Source: Cryptomeria japonica (lineage: Eukaryota > Streptophyta > Pinopsida > Cupressales > Cupressaceae). Taken from it: a stretch of DNA of 64,000 bases. How positions within the stretch are numbered: the stretch's first letter is position 1; every line of letters begins with the position of its first letter. The DNA is taken from the NCBI RefSeq assembly GCF_030272615.1, contig NC_081407.1, positions 438,491,230 to 438,555,229 of the forward strand, read 5' to 3'. The translations under genes and the position numbers were made by a program. This document shows positions 11,665 to 23,600 of this stretch, in pieces. Below the pieces are notes generated by a model. The model was not told the origin of the DNA, did not search any database, and saw only the letters and a program-made list of their open reading frames with translations.

Positions 11665-12996
11665 CTAAGAAATAGAAGAAGAGATGAGAGCTGAGTCTAT
11701 TCCAAGTGTCTTGAACCTGCTCTCCTCCACCCGTGTAGCTTTAGATACTGGTTGATCTACCCATTTCACTAAGTGCTCCATGTAGACCTGGTGTCTAGTA
11801 GACTTCTTCACCCTTGATTCCAAGATCTCTTCTTCTTTAGGCCTCTTCACTTGAGGTAAGGTGTTTACATCCAAGTCTTGTAACAGCTTGGCTTGGTTCT
11901 CAGTCTGCTCTGCTATCTCTCCCTTGTACATTACTAGATCAGCAACATTAAAGACTGGTGAAATGGCTAAGTCTTAAGGTAAATCAACCTTATAGGCATT
12001 CTCACCATATTTTTCTAGAATTTGACAAGTTTCTACCCTCTTCATCTGCAGTTTGGTAGGCTTACCACTTTGCATCCTAGCTTTGCTCAAATGGACCATC
12101 ACATAGTCACCCACCTTGAACTGAACTTCTCTCGTTTTCTCATCCACTTTGGCTTTTAGTTTTTGAGTGGATTCAAGGATATCCTTCTTAACTTGCTCTT
12201 GAACTCCCTTGATAGTTTGGGTGAAGTCCTCTGCTTGTCCACTCTTCATCTCCAAACTACTAATATCTCTCAACTCACATACTCCCCTTGGATGTCTGCC
12301 ATACACAACCTCAAAAGGGCTTCTACCAGTGGTTCTATTCACACTATCATTAAATGCATACTCTGCTTGAGGAATGATAAGGTCCCATGTTTGACCATAC
12401 TCCTTAGTTAGACACCTCAACAAATTGCCTAACACTCTATTGATGACTTCAGTTTGACCATCTATTTGTGGATGGTAAGCTAAGCTAAATGACAAGTTAG
12501 TTCCTAGTCTCCTCCATAATGTCTACCAAAAATGACCCATGAACTTGCTATCCCTGTTTGAAACAATGCTTAAAGGGAGTCCATGAATCCTAACAATCTC
12601 TTTGAAGAAAAGATGTGCAACATAGCTAGCATCATGTGTAGTCTTACATGGTATAAAATGACTCATCTTGGAAAATCTATCTACTACCACATAGATGTTG
12701 TCCATACCTATTTTTGTCTTGGGAAGTCCTACCACAAAGTCCATGCTTATACATTCCCAAGGTCTGTTAGAAACCGGTAATGGTTGATATAAACCGACAT
12801 TGCTTGATCCACCTTTTACTCTTTGGCATACTCCACATTGCTCTACATACCTCTTTACATCTCTTGGCAACTTTGGCCAGTAGTAGTACCTCTGTACTAA
12901 ATCCAAGGTTTTATTAATCCCAAAGTGTCCACTCAAACTGCCATTATGCTTTTCTTGGATAAGGTTCTCCCTCATAGATCCTCTAGGCACACACAA
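11665..12996 (-). pseudogene. Element K integrase with C-terminal chromodomain-like tail
   Basis: Integrase part: zinc-binding region (H...RYYYWPKLPRD, then CGVCQRVKGG), catalytic core with SMDFVVGLPKT, VSNRDSKF and PQIDGQTEVINR. The second catalytic position, normally SDRD, reads SNRD here, so Asp is replaced by Asn. An in-frame stop lies at about 12520-12522 (HFW-stop). A GPY/F-like region (FKVGDYVMVHL) follows, a stop near 11973, then 11665-11931 with HLVKWVDQPVSKAT and EESRF, the pattern of a chromodomain (YLVKWKG...TWE). In chromoviruses this tail is thought to bias integration to marked chromatin. Confidence 0.85.
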
Positions 12997-14521
12997 CTAG
13001 TTACCTTTGAACAAGAGACCATTTTGGAGAGTGTAATCTACATACTCACCATGGAAATGGTTCTCAAACTCTTTGCAAACCTTGTAAGCTGATGAGAAGT
13101 CTTCATCTTCTTCATAGAGGTCTTTGAAACCTTCTATTCCCATGCTTTGTAATTGTAATTCTTGAACAGTCAACAACTTCCTGCTTAAGGCATCTACCAC
13201 CTTGTTAAGTTGCCCTTTCTTATGCTTGATGGTGAAGGTGAAGGATTGGGGATATTCCATCCATTTCAGATGTCTATTGCTTAGCTTCTCTTGAGTATTA
13301 ATGTAACTCAATGCCTGATTGTCTTTGAACACTACAAATTCTTTAGGAAGTAGGTAATGCCTCCATTTCTTTAGTGACTGCACTAATTCATACAACTCTA
13401 GGTCATAGGCTGAGTACTTCTTCTTTGCTTCATTAAGCTTCTCACTGAAAAATGCCACAGGTCTTCCCTCTTGACTCAATACACCACCTACTGCAAATTC
13501 CACTTGCATCACACTCCAAAGTGAATAGCTTATCAAACGTAGGTAGGAGAAGGATAGGTTTTGTGGCTACTTCTTGCTTCAACAATTGAAATGCTTTGTC
13601 AACCTTCTCAGTCCATCTAAACTTGGTTTTAAGACCTCCTTTAATGGTGTCAAGGACTGGTGCACATATACCACTGAAATTCCTCACAAACTTCCTATAG
13701 AATTGAGCTAATTCATGGAAACTTCTTACCTTAGTCCTTGTTCTAGGTGCAGGCCAATTCAAGATTGCCTCCACTTTGCTTGGATCCATCTTCAAATTTC
13801 CCTTAGACACCACAAATCCTAACTAAACCAGCTCTTTCTTCAAGAAGTCACACTTCTCTAGGTTGATGGATAGCTTCTCCTCATGCAACCTTTCTAAGAC
13901 TAACCTCAAATGCTCAAGGTGCTCTTCTTTGGTTCTGCTATAGATGAGAATGTCATCTAGGTACACCACCACAAATCTACCTGTGAAATCCTTCAACACT
14001 TCATTCATCAACCTCATGAAGGTTCTTGGAGCATTGGTGAGTCCAAATGGCATCACAAGCCATTCATACAATCCCTCTGTGGTTTTAAAAGTAGTCTTCC
14101 ACTCATCACCTTCCTTAATTCTTATCTGGTGATAACCACTTTTAAGGTCTAGCTTAGTAAAATACATAGCCACTCCTAAACAGTCCATTAGATCCTCTAT
14201 TCTAGGAATAGGAAACCTATACCTTATGGTAATCCTATTAATTGCTCTTGAGTCAGTGCAAAGTCTCCACTTACCTCCTTTTTTTGATGCTAGCACTACC
14301 GGGACTGCACATGGGTTGATGCTCTTCTTAATCAGTCCTTGTTCCAATAACTCCTGCACTTGCCTTTCTACCTCCTTGTTTTGATCAGGTGTGAGCTTAT
14401 ATGCAGCCTTGTTAGGTAAGGATGCACCAAGAACAAAGTCTATTTGATGACTTATAGACCTTCTAGGTGGGAGTGTTGCAGGTGTTCCATCACTCACTAT
14501 ATCCTTATGATCTTGCAACAT
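12997..14521 (-). pseudogene. Element K reverse transcriptase and RNase H
   Basis: Reverse transcriptase 13823-14521: KLDLKSGYHQIRI, MPFGLTNAP and the active-site block VYLDDILIYS are intact. After a stop at about 13820 the frame continues (13442-13813) through the connection domain (WPAPRTRTKVRSF). A frameshift near 13500 leads to RNase H (CDAS, then VGGVLSQEGRPVAFFSEKL, YDLELYELV and NRHLKWMEY). Gypsy-type organisation, with RT and RH before the integrase. Confidence 0.88.
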
Positions 14522-14548
14522 TTGCTTTACCTCCTTAGGTATTTATGT

Positions 14549-15271
14549 CTACAACTTGTCTTCTTCCTCCTTTGGTTTCACAAAGATGGCACACTTCACT
14601 ATCTCCTCCTCATGTAGCAAGTTCAAAAACTCTTTACCGGTAGCCATTAAGACACTAGGTGTCTTTGAATTTCCTTCTTCATTCTCTATCAAAGACTGAA
14701 TCTTGAAGGTCTTATTGTCCTTCTTAAAGGAAATGGAGTTCTCCTCTCCATCATAGATCACCTTCCTATCAAATTGCCAGGGTCTTCCAAGCAATAAGTG
14801 ACATGCATCCATAAGAAACACATCACAAAGGATCTTATCCTTGTATCCTCCAATGGAAAACTCTACCCAAGTCTGCTCATTGACTAGCACACTCTGCTCA
14901 TGATTCAACCATGTCACCTTGTATGGGTTTGTGTGGGGTATCCTTGTGAGTTTCAACTTCCTAACTACCTCTTCTGATATGATATTGTCATTTGAGCCCG
15001 AATCAACTATCACCTTGCACACTTTACCAAGAATCTTGCATCTCACCCTAAACAATGCTCTCCTATGCTTAGGTTCACTCTTGACTAGCTGTCTTATCAA
15101 GACCCTATTGAACATCAGATTTTCTCCACTCTCTGATTCAATATGGTCCACCTTAGGTGTCTTTCTGCTTGAAGAGTCTTCATGTGCATAAGCAACCCTC
15201 TTTCCACTACTTGATGATGTAGGCTTGTTAGGGCATCTATATGCTGGGTGTCCACAATTGTAACACTTCAT
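14549..15271 (-). pseudogene. Element K CCHC knuckle and aspartic protease
   Basis: The open frame starts MKCYNCGHPAYRCP; the knuckle is C-x2-C-x3-H-x4-C, one residue shorter in the C-to-H gap than the usual CCHC. The protease follows, with VIVDSGSNDNIIS as active-site motif (DSG for the more usual DTGA) and LLLGRPWQFD as the second conserved block. It ends at two closely spaced stops at 14540-14550 before the RT frame resumes. Confidence 0.8.
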
Positions 15272-15409
15272 TGTTGCAAAGTAGGAGTTACCTCTACCGG
15301 TACCTCTACCCCTATTTGGACCACCTTGTGCACCTCTTCCTCTAGAATGTCCTCCTCTAGGATTAGTTTCACTGCCATGCTCAGTCAGTTTGGCTTCTCC
15401 TTGGTTCCT

Positions 15410-16294
15410 CTATTCATTTATCTTGCTTTGGTAACCACCTCGGTGATTCACTTGATCTCTACCTCTGCCTCTACCCCTGTTATTGGAGTCTCCTTTCCTT
15501 TTGTTCATCTCTTCTACCTTGGTAGTAAGTTGATGACACTTCTGGACAGTAGTAGGAGTCCATAGGCTTATCTCCTCTTGAATGTTCCACTTTAGGCCAC
15601 TTAGATACCTAGCCACCTTAATGGATTCATCTTCTTGGACTTTAGATCTAAGAAATAGCTTTTGAAACTCCTCTATGTAGGAGGCCACATCAAGATCCTT
15701 CTGCTTCAATCCTTGTCTCTTCTTATGAAGTTGGACTTCATAATACTCTGGTAAGTAGTTCTCCTTAATCTTACCCACCATAGCTTTAAAATTTACAATA
15801 GGTAGCTTCCCCATATCAACTCTTTCTTCTTGCAGGTACTTCCACCATGTCAAAGTTGCTCCCCTTAATCTTGATTTGGAAACTTTAACCTTCTAAGCCT
15901 CTTTCACTCCTTCACACTCAAAGTGGTTTTCCATGCCCTCAATCCATTCCATAACAGTGTCTATGTCCATTCTTCCATTGAAATGTGGCAATCCTTCAAA
16001 AGCTTTGGTGTTTAAAGCCTTGATAGCCTTTACAAATGGCTCTTCATTGAACAAGGGATCTGGTTTAGGGATGATGTCATCTGTGTCTATAGTCTTCTTG
16101 CCTTTACCCTTGGTGTCTTCATCCCAAGGTCCTTGTGTCCTCTTATCCACCACTTCCTGCAATTTATCCCTCATCTCACTCGCAGCTTCTTCAAGAAGTC
16201 TATTTTTCTCCTTCTGCTCTTCCACCTCTCTAGCCAGCTCTACATTAGTGACCATTCTACTCTCCCCTACTGATTCACCAGTATATAGAGACAT
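15410..16294 (-). pseudogene. Element K gag
   Basis: Starts MSLYTGESVGESRM just inside the primer site, followed by a Glu/Lys-rich coiled-coil stretch, then PHFNGRMDIDTVMEWIEGME, typical of the retrotransposon gag domain. After a stop at about 15890 the frame continues with LTWWKYLQEE and FKAMVGKIKENYLPEYYE, the gag helix region, and an Arg/Gly-rich tail (GRGRGRDQ) before the knuckle. Two in-frame stops break it. Confidence 0.85.
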
Positions 16295-16319
16295 ACATGG
16301 TCCAACAAGTATTTTACTT

Positions 16320-16331
16320 GCTCTGATACCA
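16320..16331 (-). other. Primer binding site of element K
   Basis: Minus strand TGGTATCAGAGC, complementary to the 3' end of initiator-Met tRNA, three bases inside the 5' LTR. Confidence 0.9.
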
Positions 16332-16334
16332 ATC

Positions 16335-17947
16335 TGATGGGATGGGGTTTGGGATAGACTAGCCTAGTCTATGCTCTTGGATCCTTTCCTTGGATCTCCT
16401 GGTGCTCTCTACACACCCTAAGGTCTCTAGGATTTCCCTTTGCTTGAGGAATCCCCTGACCATGCTCAATCCACCCACCAATGCATTGCTTTGCTGCTCC
16501 TAAGGTCTCACCTACTCATGAGAATTCAAACCCCTTACTATGGCTAATAAGGGTTAATCTTGTTCCATACCTTCCAAGGTCTTAGCAAGGTTGTTTTAGG
16601 TCTATTTCATGGTCTATCCACCCATTCATGAGCCCCCAAGAGGTTTCAAGCCTTCAACCCCTTACCGATTTCACTATTTTGTGTTTTTGCCTTCAAAAAG
16701 GGCTACAAGGATTAGGACCAATTAGGCCTCCTAACCGGTCTTCTAGGGCTCCCTCTCACAAATGATGCACAAACAACCCAATCTCCCAAAAAGGATTGCC
16801 ATTCATTTGTCAAGGACTCAATTATTTTCTAGGTTTTAGGCCTCCAAATGTCCGTACACTGTCCTGGGTGGATTTTAAGGGTTTTAAGGGTTTTTGTGAG
16901 GGTTTTTGTGAGGGTTTTTGGGGTCTGCCTGGGTCACAGTGAGTGTTTTGAGTTTTAGCCACCTTGTTTGGATTGGTGGAGGCTCCTCCTTCATATGAAT
17001 TATGCTTCACTCACTCCTCTACACTTCCTCCAAAGGATGCACTCTCCACTAATCAACCTTGCTCTCCAAGACCTCTGCACCAACAGCCATTCCTAACCAG
17101 GCACTATCCAGTCTCACCTAGGAATGGATCTTTGCTTGGCCTCCTTGCATTTCCAAGGGCCCTTCTTGCTTGGGACTATAGTACAGGGTCTTCACATCCA
17201 TTCCCCATGGTTTCATGGTGGTTCCACAATGGGGAATGGAGTTAAGACTTCATTTACTCAAACCGGTCCAAAGCTGGACAATAAGACTGCAACTTGCAAA
17301 TTATTTACAAACACACTCAACCGGTAAACAAAAAGATAATCTAACCACTCACAATGAAGATATATGCACCAAAGAAGACATTTCACACAGGTTTTCTCAC
17401 GAATCAATCCATTTGCTTGCTCGGTAACCTCATTCAATCTGACTGGTAACCAACTAACAGTCACAGTCAAGCTCTTCTTGCTTGGGCCGTACAATTTCTG
17501 ACATCCAACCCTTTAACTTAGGGTTTGTAACATCTTATACTACCCATACCTCAGTCGGTGTGCCACATTTAGGGTTGTCCACACCAACCTAAGGATTTTG
17601 ACATCATGGTGGAAAAGTTGTTTGACAACTTTTAAAAGTTGTCATGCAACTTTTGCAACCTTTGAGCAGCTTTCCCAATGTTGCTCTTCATGACTCCTAG
17701 ACCCACAATGGGCCAACCTAAAGACACCATCATGATATAAAGGACCCCTAAACACCTCCAGGACACACCTACCCTCCATTTTCAAGAAAAACACAATCTT
17801 GACTTATGACCCCTAAGATCTCCTCTAGGACCCTACCTAGGACCTATGAGCACATGGCTCATTATTTTATATACAATGGCTTCTAAAGAAGCATAACACC
17901 AATAAGACAAAGAAAGAGAAAGAGTCTGGAAGGGTGCTCCTGCATCA
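16335..17947 (-). repeat. 5' LTR of element K (1613 bp)
   Basis: Same length and nearly the same sequence as 10032-11644. It ends CTCCTGCATCA, followed by the GCAAG duplication. The paired palindromes of the other LTR recur at 17613-17654. Confidence 0.95.
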
Positions 17948-18115
17948 GCAAGCAACAAGAATCACCTATAGCCAATATATTGTTCTAAAAGAGAGAAAAG
18001 AAAGACCATAAATTTACAACAATGGATGCTAAATAGAATTAGATAAAATGTAATTAATGTAATACAATGTATATACGAGACCTTACTTATATATAAGAGA
18101 TTGAGAGGTTGGAAT
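17948..18115. other. Flanking DNA between elements K and F
   Basis: AT-rich, no coding signal. It carries the right GCAAG duplication of K (17948-17952) and ends with GGAAT (18111-18115), the left duplication of element F. The same sequence resumes at 61668. Confidence 0.6.
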
Positions 18116-18811
18116 TGTTGAATATCCCTGACAACTAAGAGGGGGGGAGGTGAATTAGATGTACCAATAAAAATCTTTTACATGACCCACAAAAATAGAT
18201 CTGGTAAACAAACTTCTGATAACTTAACCATAAACAGATATAAGCATGAAAGAGCACACACACACAAGAACACCAGATATATGTGGAAAACCCAAGAAGG
18301 AAAAAATAATGAAGAATGCTAATTCTCAATTATGAAACACCTCTTAGGGTGACATCGATTAAGGTGATTTTTACTAAGGGTGTATCACTACCAAAATGCT
18401 CACTGTAGGTGGGCTCACTGCCTGACTACAACAACTAGAAAAACAAGGGCTCGCTGCCTAGAAGAAGAAGAAACAAAAAGAAAGAAGCCACCACTAAAGA
18501 ACAACTACCACAAATCTGTAATGTCGAAAGAAACCTTTGGCTCATTGCCTTTGGAATCAAACAATAATAACACAGAATCTCACTACTCTACCACAACTTC
18601 ACATCCTCGCACACATTCACAGAAAGAAGATCTTTTGTTTCAATCCACTTACATCCATTTATATTTTCATATCTTTTACATTTCAAACACCCTCCATATA
18701 TACTAATATTTTGAATTAAAAATTTCTTGAGTCGGCCAAGAACAATTTACCAAAACACAATTTGAAATAGGTCTACACTAAACATTCCTGCAGTGGAGAG
18801 CAATGGGAAGT
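18116..18811 (-). repeat. 3' LTR of F, left part
   Basis: Begins TGTTGAATATCC and matches 60835-61540 of the 5' LTR. It stops at GAAGT (18807-18811), the duplication made by element G. It has a (CA)6 tract at 18255-18266 and the GTGGAAAACCC copia-LTR block near 18285. Confidence 0.88.
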
Positions 18812-19809
18812 TGTAATGGTCCCTATCCTTTCTGCACATTAAATCTTTGTTTGTGTGGTTTGACATTTCGTCAAACGCTTGGCATGCATACAACATTAGG
18901 ATTGTTTTCTGAGTTTTTTTTGTTTTTGTTTTTGTTTTTGTTTTTGTTTTTGTTTTTGTTTTTGTTTTTGCTGATTGAAACTTTCAGATTTGCATTCAAA
19001 ATAGTATGTTTAACATAGGCATGATACTTGCAACATATCATAGAGAAGTAAAGGTTGATAACAAAAAAAATTCAAAATCCTCATAGAACTTGTTCAAGTA
19101 TTACAAATTGAATATCCATGAACAATTTTTTTTTCTAGAATTTGACTAATTTAATTAGCGGACTTGGAATCATCTCTCACCATGAAGAATAACACTCAGA
19201 AAATCAGACCAACTCCAACTAGGCATCCAAGATGTCAAGTGCAAATTCTGGAAATGATATTTATGTCTCTAAAAACTCCAAATCCTTAATGGCCACGATG
19301 GAATGTAAGTTTCTTAGTCAATATAACAACAATTGTGTGTTAGAAAGCCCTAAGTGTTGCTCTAGTATAATGGAATAGTATGACTGTAGTGTGCAATAGA
19401 TAATATGAGTCCAAAAACCCTGTTCATTCTCTCCAAATCTCTACACCCAGCTTGCCACTAGGTTTAGCACATGAAAATTTGCCTCTACAAGTGTGTACAA
19501 CTCAACCAAGAGGTTGTGTAGCCCATAAGTGATGAGTACGACCAACTATAAGGAGTGTGCAACAACAAACACACTTTGAAACTAAACCTCAATACACAAA
19601 TTGAATCTTCCAGACAATCTAACAATGAAACTTCAATGCAAAACTTCTTACCTTATTGCTTCAATCAAATTCCTAGACTGTGTCTTCCAATAGCATATGA
19701 ATTGCTAGCAAAGAGGGGTTTTGTCCTCCAAGCCCTACAATCAGATTCTCCAACGAAAATCCAATGGAATAGAAATATAAATCAACCAAGCATGCTCAAG
19801 AGTGAGTTT
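18812..19809 (-). repeat. 3' LTR of G, left part
   Basis: Matches 53786-54750. It includes a (TTTTTG) tract at 18914-18970 with eight regular 6-base periods, much longer than in the other LTR. It is interrupted by copia A after CTCAAGAGTGAG. A frame of alternating Leu/Phe (18803-19018) is produced by the tract and is not a gene. Confidence 0.9.
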
Positions 19810-20620
19810 TGTTGGTATTTTGGTATGGTTTTGTCATTGATTTCAATACCTATTAACACTTATCAACTCTGGCACTTTGGAGAATCAGCAACATTCACCA
19901 GCAAGCAAGTGACTTATGCACAGTCATCAATATCTGGTACACCGGCAAGATATAATGTTCACCGACACTTGGAATAGCATGGAAAACAACTGGTTATGTC
20001 GAAAACATCGTTTGGACACTTTGTCTTGGAGATTTGTTCATTGGCATATTTCGTATTTGCATATTTGTTGTTATCGGCAAATAGGTCTAGATTATACACC
20101 GGCAGTTTTATCTTTTCCAGATGAGCACGACATGCTACGGAGATGTCTTATTAATGTTGTAAATGCATCAAGCCAACAAGTTGAATCAGTTATTGTATCG
20201 GACATTGTTCTATTTGTAAATTGATTTTATTGTAATATCCAATTGTAGTCAGTGTGACTCCTATCTGTGTTTGAGCAGTGAGCTCTAGGCACTTGGCCTT
20301 TTTGCATGTGCAAACCCCATTTGTATACACATACTATCTGCAGTAGTATCATTTGATTGTGGGTAAGTTTTCCCACCGTGGTTTTTCCCCTTACAGGGTT
20401 TCCACGTACAAACATTGGTGTTATGTGTTGTGGATGTTATTGTCTTTCTATTTCATGCATTAGTCTTTATCGGTACTGTAATTAACTGATAAAACTGTCT
20501 ACCGACATAAAAGACTGGTTTACCAGTATTAAGCATTGAAGCTGGTTAAGTTATTTTGGTTTGAATTTATTTGACAACTAATTCACCCCCCCCCCTTTCA
20601 GTTGTCTCTGGAACCTAACA
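19810..20620 (+). repeat. 5' LTR of copia A (811 bp, internally deleted)
   Basis: TGTTGGTATTTTGG to GAACCTAACA. It lacks about 251 bases present in the 3' LTR (25588-25838); the joint at 20240/20241 has ATCC on both deleted edges, pointing to a microhomology deletion. Confidence 0.92.
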
Positions 20621-20622
20621 AT

Positions 20623-20634
20623 TGGTATCAGAGC
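20623..20634 (+). other. Primer binding site of copia A
   Basis: TGGTATCAGAGC, two bases after the 5' LTR; initiator-Met tRNA type. Confidence 0.93.
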
Positions 20635-20677
20635 CTAGTCCTCTTTTTTCAGAAGTTTAACAGCTTAAGGAGATCCA

Positions 20678-23600
20678 ATGTCTACTAACTATTTCAGGAA
20701 GGACAGTCCTAAACTTGATGGAACCAACTATGGCATATGGAAGATCGGAATGGAGACACATCTAAATTTCATTGGAAAGGACATCTGGGATGTTAAAAAG
20801 AATGGCTATACAACCTACAACCAGTTAGCCTAATCCATCAAACTTGGCTAAAGATGAAGAAAATGATTGCAAAGCAAGAGAAGCACTTTTGAGAGTATTA
20901 ACAAATCAGCAAATCATGGGATTATCATATAGATCAACTGCTAAAGCTCTTTGGGATCATTTGGAAACACTGAATGAAGGAGATTCCATAGTCAAAATTG
21001 CAAAACTTGAAAGCTTCCAGGTCAGGTATGAAAATCTGAAAATGGAAGAAGATGAAAGGATTTCTGCTTTTATGGAAAGAGTAAATGAAATTGTTTTGGG
21101 TATTAAATGTTGTGGAGGAACCTTAAGTGAAGATGAAATTGTTTCAAAAGTTTTAAGAGGATTGCCACCGGCATATAAAATGAAGGTTGCTGCTATAAAT
21201 GAGTTAAGAACAATGCCTAATACATCAGTAACTAGGGATACATTGATTGGAAAACTTTCAGCTTTTGAAATTGAGGAATTTGGTCCTGTTGCTACTATAA
21301 AGACAGATTTAGCTTTCAAGGCATCAACATCATTTGCACCATCATTTGACAATTCTGATTTGAAAGCCTTTTATGCAAGAGAACTTGAGGAAAGCAGGAG
21401 AGAAAATGAAGAACTTGAAGAACTTGAAGCACTATTTGCAAGGAAAATGCCTAAAGGTCTAGTTGGAAGTAAGTATGAAGGTAAAGCACCCTTTAAATGC
21501 TTTAACTATAATAAGATTGGTCATATTGCTTCTAGATGCTCTGATAGACATGCTAGAATAAGAGAAGAAACTAGGAGAACATACAAGCCTAACCCTGAAT
21601 ATCAGAGATACAGATTTAAGAAAAATAAAGATAAATCTTGTTATCTTGCTGATGAAGGAGTGACTGATGATTATGATGAAGATCTGGCAGACAATGGATG
21701 GGTTTTTGTTGCTATAACAGAAGATCAACCAACACCTACTATTCAACCGGTAGAATAGGCCTTGGTAGCTAAAATTGAAGTTAAGGATGAATAGATCATT
21801 GATTCAGGAGGCTCACATCATATGACTGGTGATAAAAGAAAATTCTTGAACTTTCAGGAATATAATGGAGGCTTAGTAAGATTTGGAGATGATAAAGCTT
21901 GTTTGATCAAAGGTAAAGGTACAATATCTCTTGATGGTAAGCATAATACTGACAATGTTTACTATGTGAAAGGTTTAAAGCATAATCTTTTGAGTGTTGG
22001 TCAATTAGTTGAGAAAGGATTTCAGTTACAATTCAAAAATGGAAAATGCAAAATCATGAATAGAACTGGTTTGGAAATTGCAACCGATAATCAAACTAGA
22101 GGTAATATCTTTTATTTGAATAACAGGGAAAAGACATGCTTGATTGCACATATTGATGAAAGTTGGCTATGGCATAAGAGACTCTGTCATGTAAATTTTG
22201 ATTGCATGGTAAAAATCAGTACTACTAAGGCAGTTAGAGATTTACCTAAAATTGTCAAACCTCACAAGATAGTATGTAAGGAATGTCAATTTGGAAAACA
22301 AGGTAGAGCTACTTTTAAAAGTATTCCATAAAAATCAAATAATGCTCTTGACTTAATTCATACTGATTTATGTGGTCTAGCTAGAACTAAAAGTTTGCAA
22401 GGTGATAGATATTTCATGCTAATTATTGATGACTACTCTAGAATGTGTTGGGTTACTTTTCTCAAAGAAAAATCAGAAGCACTGGGAAAGTTCAAACTAT
22501 TCAAAGCAATGGTCAAGAATGAAACCGATAAGAAAATAAAATGTCTGAGATCATATCAAGGAGGAGAATTTACATCTAAGGAATTTAATACATTCTGTGA
22601 AGTAAATGGAATCAGAAGACAGCTATCAGCACCCCAGACACCACATCAGAATGGAGTCATTGAAAGGAAAAACAAAACTATCTTGGATGTAGCTAGAAGT
22701 ATGTTATCAGAAGCAAATCTACCACATGTGTATTGGAGAGAGGCAATAAGCACACCGGTCTACACATTCAACAAAGTTCACATCAAAGGAGAAACCGGTA
22801 AGACCCCTCGTGAACTATGGTTTGGTATTACTCCTACTCTTAAATATTTCAGAATATTTGGAAGCAAATGCTATATTAGAAGAGATAAGTATATTGGCAA
22901 ATTTCATCCTAGAAGTGATGAAGGAATATTTCTTGGTTATTCATCTAAGAGCAAGGCATATAGATGTTTTAACAAGAGATTGCATAAAATTGTTGAGAGT
23001 ACAAATGTGAAGATTGATGAACAATTCAGAGGAACTTCAAGGTATATAGACTCTAAACCGGCAACAGAGATTCTAACAAATGAGCCTACATTGAACCCAC
23101 TGGTACAGAATGAAGATCCAGTTACACCGATATCATCTGAAAAATTCCACAGTAACTGAGGAACAACAGCAAACGAAGACACCCCGGTATGTAAGATTGA
23201 ATCACTCTGAAGATCAAATAATTGGGAACAAGTATAAAGGAGTTATGACAAGAGGAAGACTGGCAAATGAAGAGGTATGTCTTATTTCTCAAATTGAACC
23301 ATCATCAATTAATGAGGCATGTGAAGATAAACATTGGATTAAAGTTGTGGAAGAGGAACTAGAACAAATTGAGAAAAATAACACATGGACATTAGTTCCT
23401 CGGCCTAAAGACAAAAATGTGATTGGAACAAAATGGGTATTCAGAAACAAACTTAATGAAGATGGTAAGGTAATCAGGAATAAAGCCAGACTAGTGTGTA
23501 AGGGATATTCTCATAAAGAAGGAATTGATTATAATGAAACCTTTGCACCGGTAGCTAGAATTGAGGCAATCAGATTATTCTTGGCTTTTACAACACACAA

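Larger units (their letters stand above)
10032..17947 (-). mobile_element. Element K: complete Ty3/gypsy chromovirus
   Basis: A full 7916-bp element with two LTRs of equal length (1613 bp), GCAAG duplications at 10027-10031 and 17948-17952, a primer site at 16320-16331 and a polypurine tract at 11647-11656. Minus-strand order is gag, CCHC, PR, RT, RH, IN, then a chromodomain-like tail, which is the Ty3/gypsy order. The two LTRs differ at only scattered bases, so K looks young compared with the copia elements around it. Several stops and at least one frameshift make it non-coding now. Confidence 0.93.

Noticed and set aside
18803-19018. A 71-aa Leu/Phe-rich membrane-like peptide
   Set aside because: Generated by the TTTTTG microsatellite in the LTR of G; absent from the other LTR.
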